Source: an uncultured Alphaproteobacteria bacterium
GTDB lineage: Bacteria > Pseudomonadota > Alphaproteobacteria > Rhizobiales > Aestuariivirgaceae
Direction of reading: 5' to 3'
Assembly (NCBI GenBank): GCA_937873445.1
Contig: CALMWF010000035.1
Span: forward strand, 38,217 to 102,216
DNA length: 64,000 nucleotides
Every line of letters begins with the position of its first letter. Positions within the stretch are counted from its first letter, which is position 1. Made by a program: the position numbers and the translations under genes. Shown piece by piece: positions 24,880 to 37,228 of the stretch. A model generated the notes under the pieces. The model saw only the letters and a program-made list of their open reading frames with translations, did no database searches and was not told the DNA's origin.

Positions 24880-26469
24880 TTAAGCCACCAGCGCGGCCTC
24901 GCCGCGTTCCGCCTGCTTAAGGGGCAGCAGCATGCTAAAGCGCGACCCCTCCCCCGGGGTCGAGGCAATATCAAGATGGCCGCCATGCTGTGCCATGATC
25001 TGTTCCACCGCGGGAATGCCAAGGCCGGTGCCAAAATTCTTGGTGGTGAACATGGGTTCGCGCACCTTGGCCACCACCTCTGGTGTCATGCCGGGCCCAT
25101 TGTCGGAGATGATGATGGCCGCCATGTCGGTGCGCAGTTCCGTGGTCACCGTAATGCGCGGATCGGCAGTGGGATTTTTCAACGGATTGCCCGGCTTGCC
25201 CACCATGGCTTCCGATGCATTGTTGATCAGATTATACACCGCCCGCTGCAGGCGCGAGGGGTCCATCGGCACCTTCTGCGCGCCAAGCCCCAGAAGACAG
25301 GTGATGGTAACCTGCTCCGGCAGCCGTTCTGCCTCTTCCTCCACCAGCTTCGCCAGCCAGTGATCGAGATCAACATCCTCGCAGGTCAGTTCGCGGCTGC
25401 GCGAAAAATCAAGAAGCTGGGTGATGGTGTCATCACAGCGCGTGATGCCGGCGTTGATGCGTAGCAATTGCGCATCCACATCAATGCCCTTGCCCTTGGC
25501 GTCACCCTCGCGCAGGCGGCGTTCCAGCAGATAGGCCGAGGTGCGCACCGCCCCCAAAGGATTGCGCAATTCGTGAGCCACCGTGGCAATGATCTGGCCA
25601 AGGCTCGCCATGCGCCCCTTGCGCAGGATTTCCGCCTGTGCCGCACGCAGCGCCGCCACATTCTCTGCCAACTGCCGGTTCAGCGCCACCACGCTGTGGT
25701 TGGTCGCGTCAATTTCACGGGCAAAGGCCAGCGCCTGCTCATGCGCTTCCTCTAGATTGTGATGGGTCTTCTGCAACTCATCATACTTGCGCCGCAGATG
25801 TCGGCTCATCCAGCGCCAGTAGCTGGCCAGCAGCACAACCACCAGCACCGCCAGAAGCGACGTCACAACTTCCATGCGCCGCATGGTGCGCGAAGCGCTG
25901 GCCCGCTCCACATCCTTGGCCGTCTGGTTCACCGCCATCAGCCGGGTCAGATCATTGATCCGCGCCTGCACCATGGCAATGCGCGTCGACAGGCTGGCCA
26001 GTTCGTCATTGGCGTTCTTGCCGCGCGCCAGCCCCTCCAGCGCTTCTACAGTCGCTTCGGAAAATTGCTTCTCGCCCGCACCGACCGCGTTCAGCAGCCG
26101 TTCTGCCTGAACAGCCCCCTCACCGGTCAGCTCCTTGCGCAGGCTGTGCGCCAGGTCAGCCAGAACAAAGCGGAATTCCGTGGCCTTGCCGGCCAGCGCC
26201 TTTTTTTCGGCCTCGGCCGAGCGCGCCGCCGCCCCCTGCATGGCCACCGCCTGCATGTCGCTGGTCAGCGCCATGAGCCGCCAGGCATTGGTGCGCGCCC
26301 GCGCCGCTTCCTGCTCGACCACCAGCGCCTGGTCCTGGGCAACCACCATCCAGCGCGTCACCACAACACCACCCGCCGTGGCGGCAATGGCCAGCCCCGC
26401 CAGCAGATAGAAAATCACCACCAGTCGTGGCCAGCGGCTTTCCTGAACCGTGGCCGATGCGGAAGCCAT
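24880..26469 (-). CDS. Membrane sensor histidine kinase, orphan
   Basis: 529-residue kinase. Seen: membrane segments at ~15-38 and ~200-218 flanking a helical periplasmic sensor of about 160 residues, a coiled-coil linker (~225-285), H-box TVAHELRNPLGAVRTS with His299, N-box NLINNASEAM, G1 DNGPGM and G2 GTGLGIP. The GRMASLGQIIATVAHE arrangement places it with HisKA-type four-helix sensors. No response regulator gene is adjacent, so its partner is elsewhere. Shares a 68-base divergent gap with the Gfa-type genes. Confidence 0.9.
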   Translation of the reverse strand: MASASATVQESRWPRLVVIFYLLAGLAIAATAGGVVVTRWMVVAQDQALVVEQEAARARTNAWRLMALTSDMQAVAMQGAAARSAEAEKKALAGKATEFRFVLADLAHSLRKELTGEGAVQAERLLNAVGAGEKQFSEATVEALEGLARGKNANDELASLSTRIAMVQARINDLTRLMAVNQTAKDVERASASRTMRRMEVVTSLLAVLVVVLLASYWRWMSRHLRRKYDELQKTHHNLEEAHEQALAFAREIDATNHSVVALNRQLAENVAALRAAQAEILRKGRMASLGQIIATVAHELRNPLGAVRTSAYLLERRLREGDAKGKGIDVDAQLLRINAGITRCDDTITQLLDFSRSRELTCEDVDLDHWLAKLVEEEAERLPEQVTITCLLGLGAQKVPMDPSRLQRAVYNLINNASEAMVGKPGNPLKNPTADPRITVTTELRTDMAAIIISDNGPGMTPEVVAKVREPMFTTKNFGTGLGIPAVEQIMAQHGGHLDIASTPGEGSRFSMLLPLKQAERGEAALVA

Positions 26470-26537
26470 GGGAACACGACTCTCCCGTTATCCTGAAGTT
26501 TTTTTCTTGCGCCAGCAGGGTAAAGAGTCTGTTAATA

Positions 26538-27020
26538 ATGGCCATGACCACATCATCTGAAAGCCATTCCGGCGGCTGCCAGTGCGGTGCTGTGCGCTAT
26601 CGTGTTGACGGCCCCCTCGGCCCTTCGGGAATCTGCCATTGCCGCATGTGCCAGAAGGCCTTCGGCAGCATTGGCGCCGTGCTGGTTTCGGTGCCGGTTG
26701 ACAGGCTGGCCTGGACCCGCGGCGCCCCCGCCACCTTCCACTCCTCGGCCCCCGTGGCGCGCGGCTTTTGTGCGGCCTGCGGCACCCCCCTCTTCATGCT
26801 GGAGGACGATTACGGTGTGATTGAAATGGCGGTGTGCACGCTTGATGACCCCGCCGCCGCGCCGCCGCGCCACCAGGTGGGGGTGGAAAGCAAAATTCCG
26901 TGGACGGATGGCCTGCCCGGTCTTCCCGGTCGCACCACCGACAATGACCGCACGCCGGAGGATCTGGCGCGCCTGAAAAGCCTGCAACACCCCGACCACG
27001 ACACGGAACACTGGCCATGA
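26538..27020 (+). CDS. Gfa/CENP-V domain zinc protein, copy 1
   Basis: ~160-residue glutathione-dependent formaldehyde-activating enzyme family protein. Seen: the zinc cysteines GGCQCGAVRY, CHCRMCQKAFG and GFCAACGTPL, a complete set. The family name overstates function: many members have no proven formaldehyde activity. Start at ATG 26538 or 26544; neither has a clear ribosome site. Its TGA overlaps the ATG of copy 2 (ATGA). Confidence 0.85.
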   Translation: MAMTTSSESHSGGCQCGAVRYRVDGPLGPSGICHCRMCQKAFGSIGAVLVSVPVDRLAWTRGAPATFHSSAPVARGFCAACGTPLFMLEDDYGVIEMAVCTLDDPAAAPPRHQVGVESKIPWTDGLPGLPGRTTDNDRTPEDLARLKSLQHPDHDTEHWP

Positions 27021-27469
27021 GCGAACGTCTGTCCGGCGGCTGCCAGTGCGGCGCCGTGCGCTATGAAATCACCGGTCCGCTGGAAGGCCCGCACATCTGC
27101 CACTGCCGCATGTGCCAGAAGGCCTTCGGCAATTTCTTCGCTGCCCTGGTGGGCACCAGGCGCGAGCATTTCCGCTTCACGCGCGGCACCCCCGGCATTT
27201 TCAAAAGCTCCAGCGTGGTTGAACGCGGCTTCTGCGGCCAGTGCGGCACGCCGCTCACCTTCGCCTATGTGGACAGCCCGCGCATTGCCGTGTCCATCGG
27301 CTCACTGGATCACCCGGAACAGGTCACGCCGGAAAACCAGTATGGCATCGAAAGCCGCCACCCGGCCTTCAGCCTGCTCCACAGTCTGCCCGGAAGCCGC
27401 ACCGAAGATGATGTGCCGCCCGAGCGCCTCGCCCGGTTCAAATCGCGCCAGCATCCCGACCACGACTAA
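27017..27469 (+). CDS. Gfa/CENP-V domain zinc protein, copy 2
   Basis: 150-residue paralogue of copy 1 with the same cysteine set: GGCQCGAVRYEI, CHCRMCQKAFG and GFCGQCGTPLTF. Both end with a similar C-terminus (ARFKSRQHPDHD here, ARLKSLQHPDHD in copy 1), so they arose by tandem duplication. The ATGA overlap implies translational coupling. Its TAA overlaps the TAG of the convergent proline dehydrogenase gene, leaving no space for a terminator. Confidence 0.85.
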   Translation: MSERLSGGCQCGAVRYEITGPLEGPHICHCRMCQKAFGNFFAALVGTRREHFRFTRGTPGIFKSSSVVERGFCGQCGTPLTFAYVDSPRIAVSIGSLDHPEQVTPENQYGIESRHPAFSLLHSLPGSRTEDDVPPERLARFKSRQHPDHD

Positions 27470-28418
27470 CTGACCATGGACCGGGCCAGCAGCATGGCAT
27501 TGCGCGGGTTTTCGCCGATGCGCCGCATGGCATAGGGAAACCAGTCCACTCCGAAGGGCAGATAGAGCCTGACCCGCTCACCGCGCGCTGCCAGCCGCGC
27601 TGCCACGTCGCCGCGCACTCCCTTGAGCATTTCAAACTCATACTCATGCGGCTGCCAGACGTTTTTCCGCGCCAGCGCCACCGCCTCGTCCTGCATCCGG
27701 TCATCATGCGTGGCAATGATGGGGTAAAAACCCGCCTGGCGCGCCTCGGCCGACAGCATCATGGCCATGAGCTTGCGATAATTGGCCTTGATCGCGCTTT
27801 GTGTGGTGAAGGAAACATCCGGCCCCGCGATGAAGGCCCCCTTGACCAGCCGCACCGCCGCACCCGCCCTGATCTGCCGCGCCAGATCCTCCTCCGTGCG
27901 CCGCAGATAGGCCTGCACAGTCAAGCCCACCGGCAGGCCCTCCGCACGCAGGCCATCGTGCAGCGCGATGGTCGGATCAACCAGGCCGTGATCTTCCATG
28001 TCGATCATCATCAGGCTGAGCCGCCCCGGCCGCGCCGGAATGGCGGCAAGGCACTCGGCAACAGCCCGGGCGTGGGGCCACGTCAGGTTAGCATCCACGC
28101 CATGACCGATCTGCGTGGGGTCCACCGAGACATGGGCATCAGCCGCCGACGGCGCCAGCGCCGCTGCCACGCCAGTGATCTCACGCACATTGAGATCAAC
28201 CAGCTGGCGTGTGTTGACGTATTCACCGAGATAAAACAGCGAGGCGCGCAGGCCCTGACTGAGCAGATGCTCCGCCGAGGCCACCGCCTCGGCCGCCGTT
28301 TCGCCGCCGTTATAGCGCTTTGACAGCGCCCGACCTGCCCGCGACCCCTGCATCAGCCGCCTGGCGGCGGGCGAACAGGCCAGACCGATCATGCCCCGCT
28401 GCCACAGGCGGCGCAGCA

Positions 28419-28419
<1 letters not shown>
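27466..28419 (-). CDS. Proline dehydrogenase (monofunctional)
   Basis: 317-residue FAD-dependent enzyme oxidising proline to pyrroline-5-carboxylate. Seen: VRLVKGAFI, PIIATHDDRMQDEAV, the HEYEFEMLKGVRGD loop and RLYLPFGVDWFPYAMRRIGE, all core features of the PRODH barrel. It lacks the P5C dehydrogenase half of PutA, as in monofunctional enzymes. Its ATG overlaps the TGA of alaS (TGATG), so translation is probably coupled to alaS. Confidence 0.9.
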
Positions 28420-31076
<2,657 letters not shown>

Positions 31077-31213
31077 GGGCATTCCTGTTGTATGTGTCGG
31101 ACGCTGCGGCCGACAAAACCACCAAAAGTCCCGCGCTGTTTAGAGCGCGGAACACCGCCATGTCCATATATTCATGCGGCGCAACACCTGCCGCATCAGC
31201 CCGGCATAACCGA
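31077..31213 (-). promoter_or_regulatory. alaS upstream region with two hairpins
   Basis: The 313-base gap between recA and alaS holds, nearest alaS, TGTCGG/CCGACA (31095-31115, 9-base loop), then a perfect CCGCGCT/AGCGCGG hairpin with a 6-base loop (31131-31150) followed on the minus strand by GACTTTTGG. Either could be a leader element of alaS. No clear -35/-10 pair was found. Confidence 0.35.
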
Positions 31214-31214
31214 T

Positions 31215-31246
31215 AAAAAAGCACCCCCCGGTGGAACGGGGGGTGC
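31215..31246 (-). terminator. Intrinsic terminator of recA
   Basis: On the minus strand GCACCCCCC, an 8-base loop, GGGGGGTGC (31246-31221), then TTTTTT (31220-31215): a textbook Rho-independent terminator about 145 bases beyond the recA stop. The 140 bases between hold no gene that I can support. Confidence 0.88.
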
Positions 31247-31389
31247 CGCCTGGAGGGTGTGGGGCACCACCACAGGACACCGGCCAGCCAGTGGCCGGAT
31301 TCACAAAACCGGGAAAGACGCGGTCGCCGCGCCAGAATGGCGCGGCCACCGGATGGGGATGCACAGGCCGGAAGGCCGGGCGAAACGGC

Positions 31390-32454
31390 CTATTCGGCCT
31401 CCTCCGCCGCTGAACCATCGGTAATGCGCGCGGCAATCAGCCCGGCATTGGCCCGGATGGCGGCCTCGATGGTCTGGGCAGTCTCCGCATTGGCGCGCAG
31501 GAAGGCCTTGGCGTTCTCACGGCCCTGGCCGATGCGCTCACCGTTATAGGAGAACCAGGAGCCCGACTTTTCGACAATTCCGGCGGTGACGCCAAGGTCG
31601 ATGAGCTCGCCCATCTTGGAGATGCCCTCGCCGTAGAGAATGTCGAATTCCACCGTCTTGAAGGGCGGCGCCACCTTGTTCTTCACCACCTTCACCCGGG
31701 TCTGGTTGCCGATCACCTCTTCCCGGTCCTTGATGGCGCCGATGCGGCGGATGTCGAGACGCACCGAGGCATAGAACTTCAGGGCGTTGCCGCCGGTGGT
31801 GGTTTCCGGATTGCCGAACATCACCCCGATCTTCATGCGGATCTGGTTGATGAAGACCACCATGGTGTTGGACTTGGAGATGGATGCCGTCAGCTTGCGC
31901 AGGGCCTGGCTCATCAGCCGGGCCTGCAGGCCGGGCAGGCTGTCGCCCATCTCGCCCTCCAGTTCGGCCTTGGGGGTCAGCGCCGCCACCGAGTCGATCA
32001 CCAGCACCTCCACCGCGCCGGAGCGCACCAGCGTGTCGGCGATTTCCAGTGCCTGCTCGCCCGTGTCCGGCTGCGAGATCAGAAGGTCGTCGATATTGCA
32101 GCCCAGCTTGCGGGCATAGACCGGGTCGAGCGCATGTTCGGCATCGATAAAGGCGCAAATGCCGCCGCGCTTCTGGGCCTCGGCCACAGTCTGCAGCGCC
32201 AGCGTGGTCTTGCCGGAGGATTCAGGCCCGTAAATCTCGATCACCCGGCCCTTCGGCAGGCCGCCGATGCCCAGCGCAATGTCCAGCCCCAGCGAACCGG
32301 TGGAGATGGCCTCCACATCCATGGCCTGATTGGCGCCGAGCTTCATGATGGAGCCCTTGCCGAAGGCGCGTTCGATCTGGCTCAGCGCCGCGTCCAGTGC
32401 CTTGTTCTTGTCCATGGAGGTATTCTCGATCACCTTGAGATTCGCTTGCGCCAT
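31390..32454 (-). CDS. recA: Recombinase RecA
   Basis: 354-residue strand-exchange recombinase and LexA co-protease. Seen: Walker A GPESSGKT at residues 76-83, [17 protein letters not shown], Walker [11 protein letters not shown], the L2 loop with [21 protein letters not shown], and an acidic C-tail. ATG at 32454 is chosen because AAGGAG lies 8 bases before it; a GTG at 32463 is too close to that site. A LexA box overlaps its promoter. Confidence 0.98.
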   Translation of the reverse strand: MAQANLKVIENTSMDKNKALDAALSQIERAFGKGSIMKLGANQAMDVEAISTGSLGLDIALGIGGLPKGRVIEIYGPESSGKTTLALQTVAEAQKRGGICAFIDAEHALDPVYARKLGCNIDDLLISQPDTGEQALEIADTLVRSGAVEVLVIDSVAALTPKAELEGEMGDSLPGLQARLMSQALRKLTASISKSNTMVVFINQIRMKIGVMFGNPETTTGGNALKFYASVRLDIRRIGAIKDREEVIGNQTRVKVVKNKVAPPFKTVEFDILYGEGISKMGELIDLGVTAGIVEKSGSWFSYNGERIGQGRENAKAFLRANAETAQTIEAAIRANAGLIAARITDGSAAEEAE

Positions 32455-32524
32455 CGTCGCCACTCCTTATTCCACTTGCTTTCCCGACTGTAAATCGGGA
32501 GCCATTGGTTCCGCTGATGTTGCA

Positions 32525-32553
32525 TATATGTTCTAATTTCGTTCCGTTGGCAA
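32525..32553 (-). promoter_or_regulatory. recA promoter with LexA (SOS) box
   Basis: GTTC-TAATTTC-GTTC at 32530-32544 matches the alphaproteobacterial LexA operator GTTC-N7-GTTC exactly. It sits between a -35-like TTGCCA (32553-32548) and a -10-like CATATA (32530-32525) read on the minus strand with 17-base spacing, so LexA would block RNA polymerase directly. Confidence 0.85.
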
Positions 32554-32618
32554 GGGGAATTTATTGATTTCGATTCCCAATTTAAAATCAAAGGCTTGAG
32601 TAAGATTTTGCAGGCTGG

Positions 32619-33986
32619 TCAGGTTAACGCTCCGTCACGGCGGCCCACAATCCGCTCCACCGCCCGCGCCACCGCAAACAGGGAAAGGTCACTGCCGCCG
32701 GGGGCCATCAGCATGAAGCCGGTGGGGGCGCAGCCTGCGGCCTGCATGGGCAGTGAAATGGCGCAGGCGTCGAGGAAGTTACCCAGGCTGGTGTTGCGCA
32801 GCGACAGGCTGTTGGCGCGGGCATAGCCCTCATCGCTGGCCAGCGCCGCAAGCGGCGGCGGCACGATCGGCGTGGTCGGCAGGATCATGGCGTCGAACCC
32901 GGCCATCAGCTGGTTGAAGGCGGCCATCATGCCGGCCCGCCCCTCCAGATGGCTGGCATGGTCAGAGGCGGTGATGGCCTTGGCCAGCCACAATCGCGTG
33001 GCCACCCTTGGGTCATACTGCCGCTCATGCAGCGTCAGCAGCCGCTGGTGATGGGCAAAGGCCTCATAGGCGCCAATGCTGCCGCCGAAGGCCAGGCGCG
33101 GATGCAGGGCCGCCGCCGCAAATTCCACCGGCACCACCGCGGCCCCGGCCTCGCGCAGACGCTCCACCGCGATCTCGAAATCAGCCGCCACCGCATCGTC
33201 CATGTCCTGCAGCACGGTGGTGGTCAGCATGGCCAGCCTCAGGCCGCGCGCGGGGCGCTCTGCCACGGCCCCGTCCCAGTCGCCCGCCATGATGGCGTCA
33301 GCAATGGCGCAGCCGGACACATCGGCAGCAATGGGGCCGATGGAATCAAGACTGCGCGACAGCGGATAGGCGCCCGCGCGGTTGACCCGGTGCGCCGTGG
33401 GCTTGAAGCCGACAAGGCCGTTATAGGCGGCGGGAATGCGGCATGACCCGCCGGTGTCGGTGCCGATGGTGAGAGCGCCCATGCCATCGGCCACCGCCAC
33501 CGCCCCGCCCGAGGTAGAGCCGCCGGGAATGCGCCCGGTGGCCCGGTCATGGCTGGACAGCGGCGTGCCGTAATGGCTGTTGAGCCCCACCCCCGAATAG
33601 GCAAATTCCGTCATGTTGGTGCGGCCCAGCACCACCAGGCCCCTGGCCTTCAGCGCCGCAATGGCCGGGGCATCGGCCAGGGCCGGTGCCTCGCCGCGCA
33701 GCAGAATGGATCCCGCCGTCGTCACCTGACCGGCCAGGTCAAACAGATCCTTCACCGAAAACGGAATGCCGGCCCAGGGCGAGGCGTGCTGGCCGGTGCG
33801 GCGCAGGCCGTCCTGACGCCAGGCCTCGACCAGCGCGCCATCGGCATCAACGGTGATGAAACAGCGCGCCCCCTCGCCCGCCGGATCGGCAATGCGCGCC
33901 AGGGCGTCTTCAACCAGCCTGCGGGACGAGGTTTCGCCCGCCTCAAGCCGCCGCGCCAGCTCCTGCAAGCTTGTTTGCCGTGTCAT
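32619..33986 (-). CDS. Amidase-signature family hydrolase
   Basis: 455-residue amidase of the Ser-cisSer-Lys type. Seen: Lys79 in PFSVKDLFD, cis-Ser159 in GGSTSGG and the nucleophile Ser181 in GTDTGGSCRIPA, so the triad is complete. GatA-like fold but no gatB or gatC beside it, so a stand-alone amidase (allophanate, indoleacetamide or similar) is likely. Start ATG 33986 has AGGGAGC 8-9 bases before it and lies 44 bases inside the upstream DUF442 gene in another frame. Confidence 0.88.
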   Translation of the reverse strand: MTRQTSLQELARRLEAGETSSRRLVEDALARIADPAGEGARCFITVDADGALVEAWRQDGLRRTGQHASPWAGIPFSVKDLFDLAGQVTTAGSILLRGEAPALADAPAIAALKARGLVVLGRTNMTEFAYSGVGLNSHYGTPLSSHDRATGRIPGGSTSGGAVAVADGMGALTIGTDTGGSCRIPAAYNGLVGFKPTAHRVNRAGAYPLSRSLDSIGPIAADVSGCAIADAIMAGDWDGAVAERPARGLRLAMLTTTVLQDMDDAVAADFEIAVERLREAGAAVVPVEFAAAALHPRLAFGGSIGAYEAFAHHQRLLTLHERQYDPRVATRLWLAKAITASDHASHLEGRAGMMAAFNQLMAGFDAMILPTTPIVPPPLAALASDEGYARANSLSLRNTSLGNFLDACAISLPMQAAGCAPTGFMLMAPGGSDLSLFAVARAVERIVGRRDGALT

Positions 33987-34428
33987 CACCGCCGCTCCCT
34001 GCGCTGGCGCGTGTGTCCACCACCTCGCGCACATGCGCAAGATCATAGCCAGCCAACTGGGCGATTCTAAGAACCTTGGCCGCCCCCAGCCTTCTGGCCG
34101 AAGCCTGGGCCCAGAGAATGGTGCAGCGCGTGCCGGTGCGGCAATAGAACAGGATGGGGCGCGGCAGGCTGGCCAGCGCCTCGGCAAAGGGCTCCACCAC
34201 ATGATCTTCGGTGATCTGGAAATTGCGCGCCGGCTGATAATGATAGGCCAGGCCCTGGCGCGCTGCCGCTGCGGCGGCAGTGGCGGTGGTCATCTGGTCG
34301 TCCGCCTCGCCGTCGGGGCGGTTGTTCACCACCGTCACAATGCCGGCCGCGGCAATGGCGGCAAAATCCTCCGCCACCAGTTGCCCGGCAACATAGACCT
34401 GCGGTTCGATTTCGATGAGCTTGACCAT
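33943..34428 (-). CDS. DUF442 / TIGR01244-type phosphatase-like protein
   Basis: 161-residue protein of the DUF442 (beta-lactamase hydrolase-like) family, dual-specificity phosphatase fold linked in other bacteria to sulfide oxidation. Seen: PQVYVAGQLVAEDFAAIAAAGI, VVNNRPDGEAD and the active-site-like loop FYCRTGTRCTILWAQ. Start at MVKLIEIEPQVY (34428); a 21-residue longer form is in frame. The last 44 bases overlap the amidase start out of frame. No sulfide dehydrogenase genes are adjacent. Confidence 0.8.
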   Translation of the reverse strand: MVKLIEIEPQVYVAGQLVAEDFAAIAAAGIVTVVNNRPDGEADDQMTTATAAAAAARQGLAYHYQPARNFQITEDHVVEPFAEALASLPRPILFYCRTGTRCTILWAQASARRLGAAKVLRIAQLAGYDLAHVREVVDTRASAGSGGDDTANKLAGAGAAA

Positions 34429-34543
34429 GGCGGCAACCGGTGCAGAGGTGACAGAGGGTTTGTGACCCTCTCTGCTTACCCGCCGCCCCACGCCGCCACA
34501 ATTGAGCGGAAATCCGGCCAGCTTTTAGCTTTGCTAAAGTGCC

Positions 34544-37060
34544 CTAGCCGTCCATCACGTCCTTCACCTTTTCCACCAGCTGCTTGAGCGAGAAGGGCTT
34601 GGGCAGGAAGGCAAAGTCGGTCTGGCCTTCCAGGTTCTTTTCAAAGGCATCCTCGGCATAGCCGGAAACGAAGATCACCTTGGTCTTGATGCCGCGCTTC
34701 CGCAGTTCCCGCAGCAATGTCGGCCCGTCCATTTCCGGCATCACCACGTCCGACAGGATGAGTTCAAAGCCGGTGCGGTCGGCCATGATGGCTTCCAGTG
34801 CCCGTTCGCCGGAATCCGTCTCCACCACCGTGTAGCCGCGCGACGTCAGCGCCCGCACCGCAAAGGCCCGGACCGAGTCCTCATCCTCCACCAGCAGAAT
34901 GCGGCCCTTGCCGGTCATGTCCTCGCGCTTCGGTTTGTCGGCGGCGGCGCGCTGGGCCGAGGCATCATTCTCGCCGGGCTTGGGATGATGGCGCGGCAGG
35001 AAAATCCGGAAGGTGGTGCCGCGGCCCATCTCGCTGTCGCAGAATATATAACCGCCGGTCTGCTTGATGATGCCATAGACGGTCGACAGACCAAGGCCGG
35101 TGCCCTTGCCCACCTCCTTGGTGGAGAAGAAGGGTTCCCAGATCTTGTCGACAATTTCGGGCGGAATGCCGGTGCCGTTGTCTTCCACCTCGCAGACCAC
35201 ATAGTCGCCCTCGGGCATGGGCGCCTTGGCAAACTTGCGCGATTCCACCGCCGACACATTGTAGGTGCGCACATTGAGCTTGCCGCCGCCCCGGCCCGCC
35301 ATGGCGTCGCGGGCGTTGACCGCCAGATTGATGATCACCTGTTCGAACTGGTGAATGTCCACCATCACCAGGCCAAGGTCGCGGCCATGGTTGATGTTGA
35401 GCTCGATCTTTTCGCCCAGCACCCGGCCCAGCAGATTGCCCAGGTCCGACATGGCGTCGGTCAGCGAATGCACCTTGGGCTGCAGCGTCTGCTTGCGCGA
35501 GAAGGCCAGAAGCTGGCGCACCAGATTGGCGGCCCGGTTGGCGTTCTGCTTGATGTTCATGATGTCGGCAAAGGCCGGATCGGTGGGGCGCAGCTTGGCC
35601 AGCAGCAGGTCGGCAAAGCCGATGATCGGGGTCAGCACGTTGTTGAAGTCATGCGCAATGCCGGAGGCAAGCTGGCCCACTGCCTGCATCTTCTGGCTCT
35701 GCGCCAGCTGCACCTCAAGCGCCTTGCTTTCGGTCTTGTCGATGGCATAGACCAGAAGCCCCTGGGCGCTGCCGCCCTGCGGCGCAAAGGAAAACTGCAC
35801 CGTGCGCGCCGTGGCACCCGGCACGCCCGCCTCATGCAGCGCCAGCCCGCCCTGCCCCTCGGCAGCGCGCGCCATGGCCGCCGCCAGCGCCATGCGATCA
35901 TTTTCCTGCACCATGCTGGTCAGGAGGTCGCCGCGCCGCGCCAGGGTGGACAGCGACAGGAACGCCGGATTGGCGGCGATGATGCGTCCCTCGCTGCTGA
36001 CCGCGGCCACGCCGATGGGGGCCGCCCCCATGAACAGCGCCAGCGCATCGGCATGGCCCGCCTGATCGGCGGGCTGCGCATCGGCCTTCAGCACCATGGT
36101 GCGGCTGGGCAGCGGCCGGCCCGCAGCGTCAAAATCACTGCGATGCACCACCTCGCACAGCATGGCCTCGCGCCCCTTGCCGCGCAGCGTGATGCGGAAA
36201 CGCTCGGTGCGCGTGCCACCCGGCACCGGGGCCGCCGCCGACAGAAGCCTGGCCCCGTCCGGCCCCAGCACATCGTGAATGGCCAGATCGCCCGCCTGCG
36301 GGGCGGCGAGATCAATGCCCAGCCAGCCGGCCAGCGTGGCGTTGACATAGTCCACCTTGCCGCTGGGCAGGGTGGAGAAGAAGCCCGCCGGAGCATGGTC
36401 GAGATAGGTGATGATAAATTGCAGCCGGGCGAAGGCCTGTTCCTGCTTGGCGCGGTCGGCGGAAATGTCGGCCATCCGCCACAGCACCTTGCCCTTGTGC
36501 TTGTCTCCGGCCAGCGGTGCCACGGTCAGCCGCAGCCAGCGCGCCTCCTGGGCCGACGCGCCCGGCGCCGAAGACCCGGCCGGCAGGCGGATTTCCCGAA
36601 AGGCGCTTTCGCCGCCGCGCGCCGCCTGCGCCAGCTGATAGACCGGCTCGGCATATTCGGGATAGCCCGAATAGAGCACATCGAAACCGGCCAGCCGCCC
36701 CAGGCCGGAATCGCCCGCCAGCTTCAGAAAGGGCGCATTGGCAAAGATGGCGCGGCCGCGCCCGTCCATGACCACGGCGGGTTCGGCCAGCGCATCGGCC
36801 ATGCCGTCCAGAAAGGGGGCATCATCCTCCTGACCAACAATTTTCACGGCGCCCGCCAGATATCCGGCCAGCCCCAGCAGGCCGAGAAAGGCCAAAGCCG
36901 CCCCCGCCGCCAGCACAATGTGGTTGATGTCGCCGCGCAGCAGCCACGCCGCCGCAATCACCAGCACCGCCAGCACCAGCGCCGCCGCCAGCGCCGGAAG
37001 CGACGTCAGATCGCCCGCGCCGAGCCGTGCCGTGCCCGTTTCCTTGTCCATGCTGGCCAT
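34544..37060 (-). CDS. cckA: Hybrid sensor kinase CckA
   Basis: 838-residue hybrid kinase, the alphaproteobacterial cell-cycle kinase that feeds ChpT and CtrA. Seen: two membrane helices (~24-41, ~47-70), PAS-like domains (~90-200, ~210-325, ~335-440), H-box [20 protein letters not shown] with His470, ATP-binding DNGTGIP and [14 protein letters not shown], and a C-terminal receiver with LVEDEDSVR and [11 protein letters not shown], ending [17 protein letters not shown]. All phosphotransfer residues are present. Start at Met1 or Met4 (37051). Divergent from the FliO-like gene. Confidence 0.93.
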   Translation of the reverse strand: MASMDKETGTARLGAGDLTSLPALAAALVLAVLVIAAAWLLRGDINHIVLAAGAALAFLGLLGLAGYLAGAVKIVGQEDDAPFLDGMADALAEPAVVMDGRGRAIFANAPFLKLAGDSGLGRLAGFDVLYSGYPEYAEPVYQLAQAARGGESAFREIRLPAGSSAPGASAQEARWLRLTVAPLAGDKHKGKVLWRMADISADRAKQEQAFARLQFIITYLDHAPAGFFSTLPSGKVDYVNATLAGWLGIDLAAPQAGDLAIHDVLGPDGARLLSAAAPVPGGTRTERFRITLRGKGREAMLCEVVHRSDFDAAGRPLPSRTMVLKADAQPADQAGHADALALFMGAAPIGVAAVSSEGRIIAANPAFLSLSTLARRGDLLTSMVQENDRMALAAAMARAAEGQGGLALHEAGVPGATARTVQFSFAPQGGSAQGLLVYAIDKTESKALEVQLAQSQKMQAVGQLASGIAHDFNNVLTPIIGFADLLLAKLRPTDPAFADIMNIKQNANRAANLVRQLLAFSRKQTLQPKVHSLTDAMSDLGNLLGRVLGEKIELNINHGRDLGLVMVDIHQFEQVIINLAVNARDAMAGRGGGKLNVRTYNVSAVESRKFAKAPMPEGDYVVCEVEDNGTGIPPEIVDKIWEPFFSTKEVGKGTGLGLSTVYGIIKQTGGYIFCDSEMGRGTTFRIFLPRHHPKPGENDASAQRAAADKPKREDMTGKGRILLVEDEDSVRAFAVRALTSRGYTVVETDSGERALEAIMADRTGFELILSDVVMPEMDGPTLLRELRKRGIKTKVIFVSGYAEDAFEKNLEGQTDFAFLPKPFSLKQLVEKVKDVMDG

Positions 37061-37228
37061 CCAGACGCCCCGCCCCGAATCACGGCGCCGAGTATAGGCG
37101 ATTTGCCTGTGGCGGGAATCCCGGCCCCACAGGCGGCTTCCAAGCGCGCCAGCCTGTGTTATGCTTTACCCGTCAGGCAGGCTGCGGCGACCGCCCGGCA
37201 CTGTGCAACACCGTGAGGGAGTGAGGCC

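Noticed and set aside
34985..37216. 743-codon open frame on the plus strand opposite cckA
   Set aside because: Composition is the antisense of cckA with no recognisable domain; cckA has all its kinase motifs on the minus strand.
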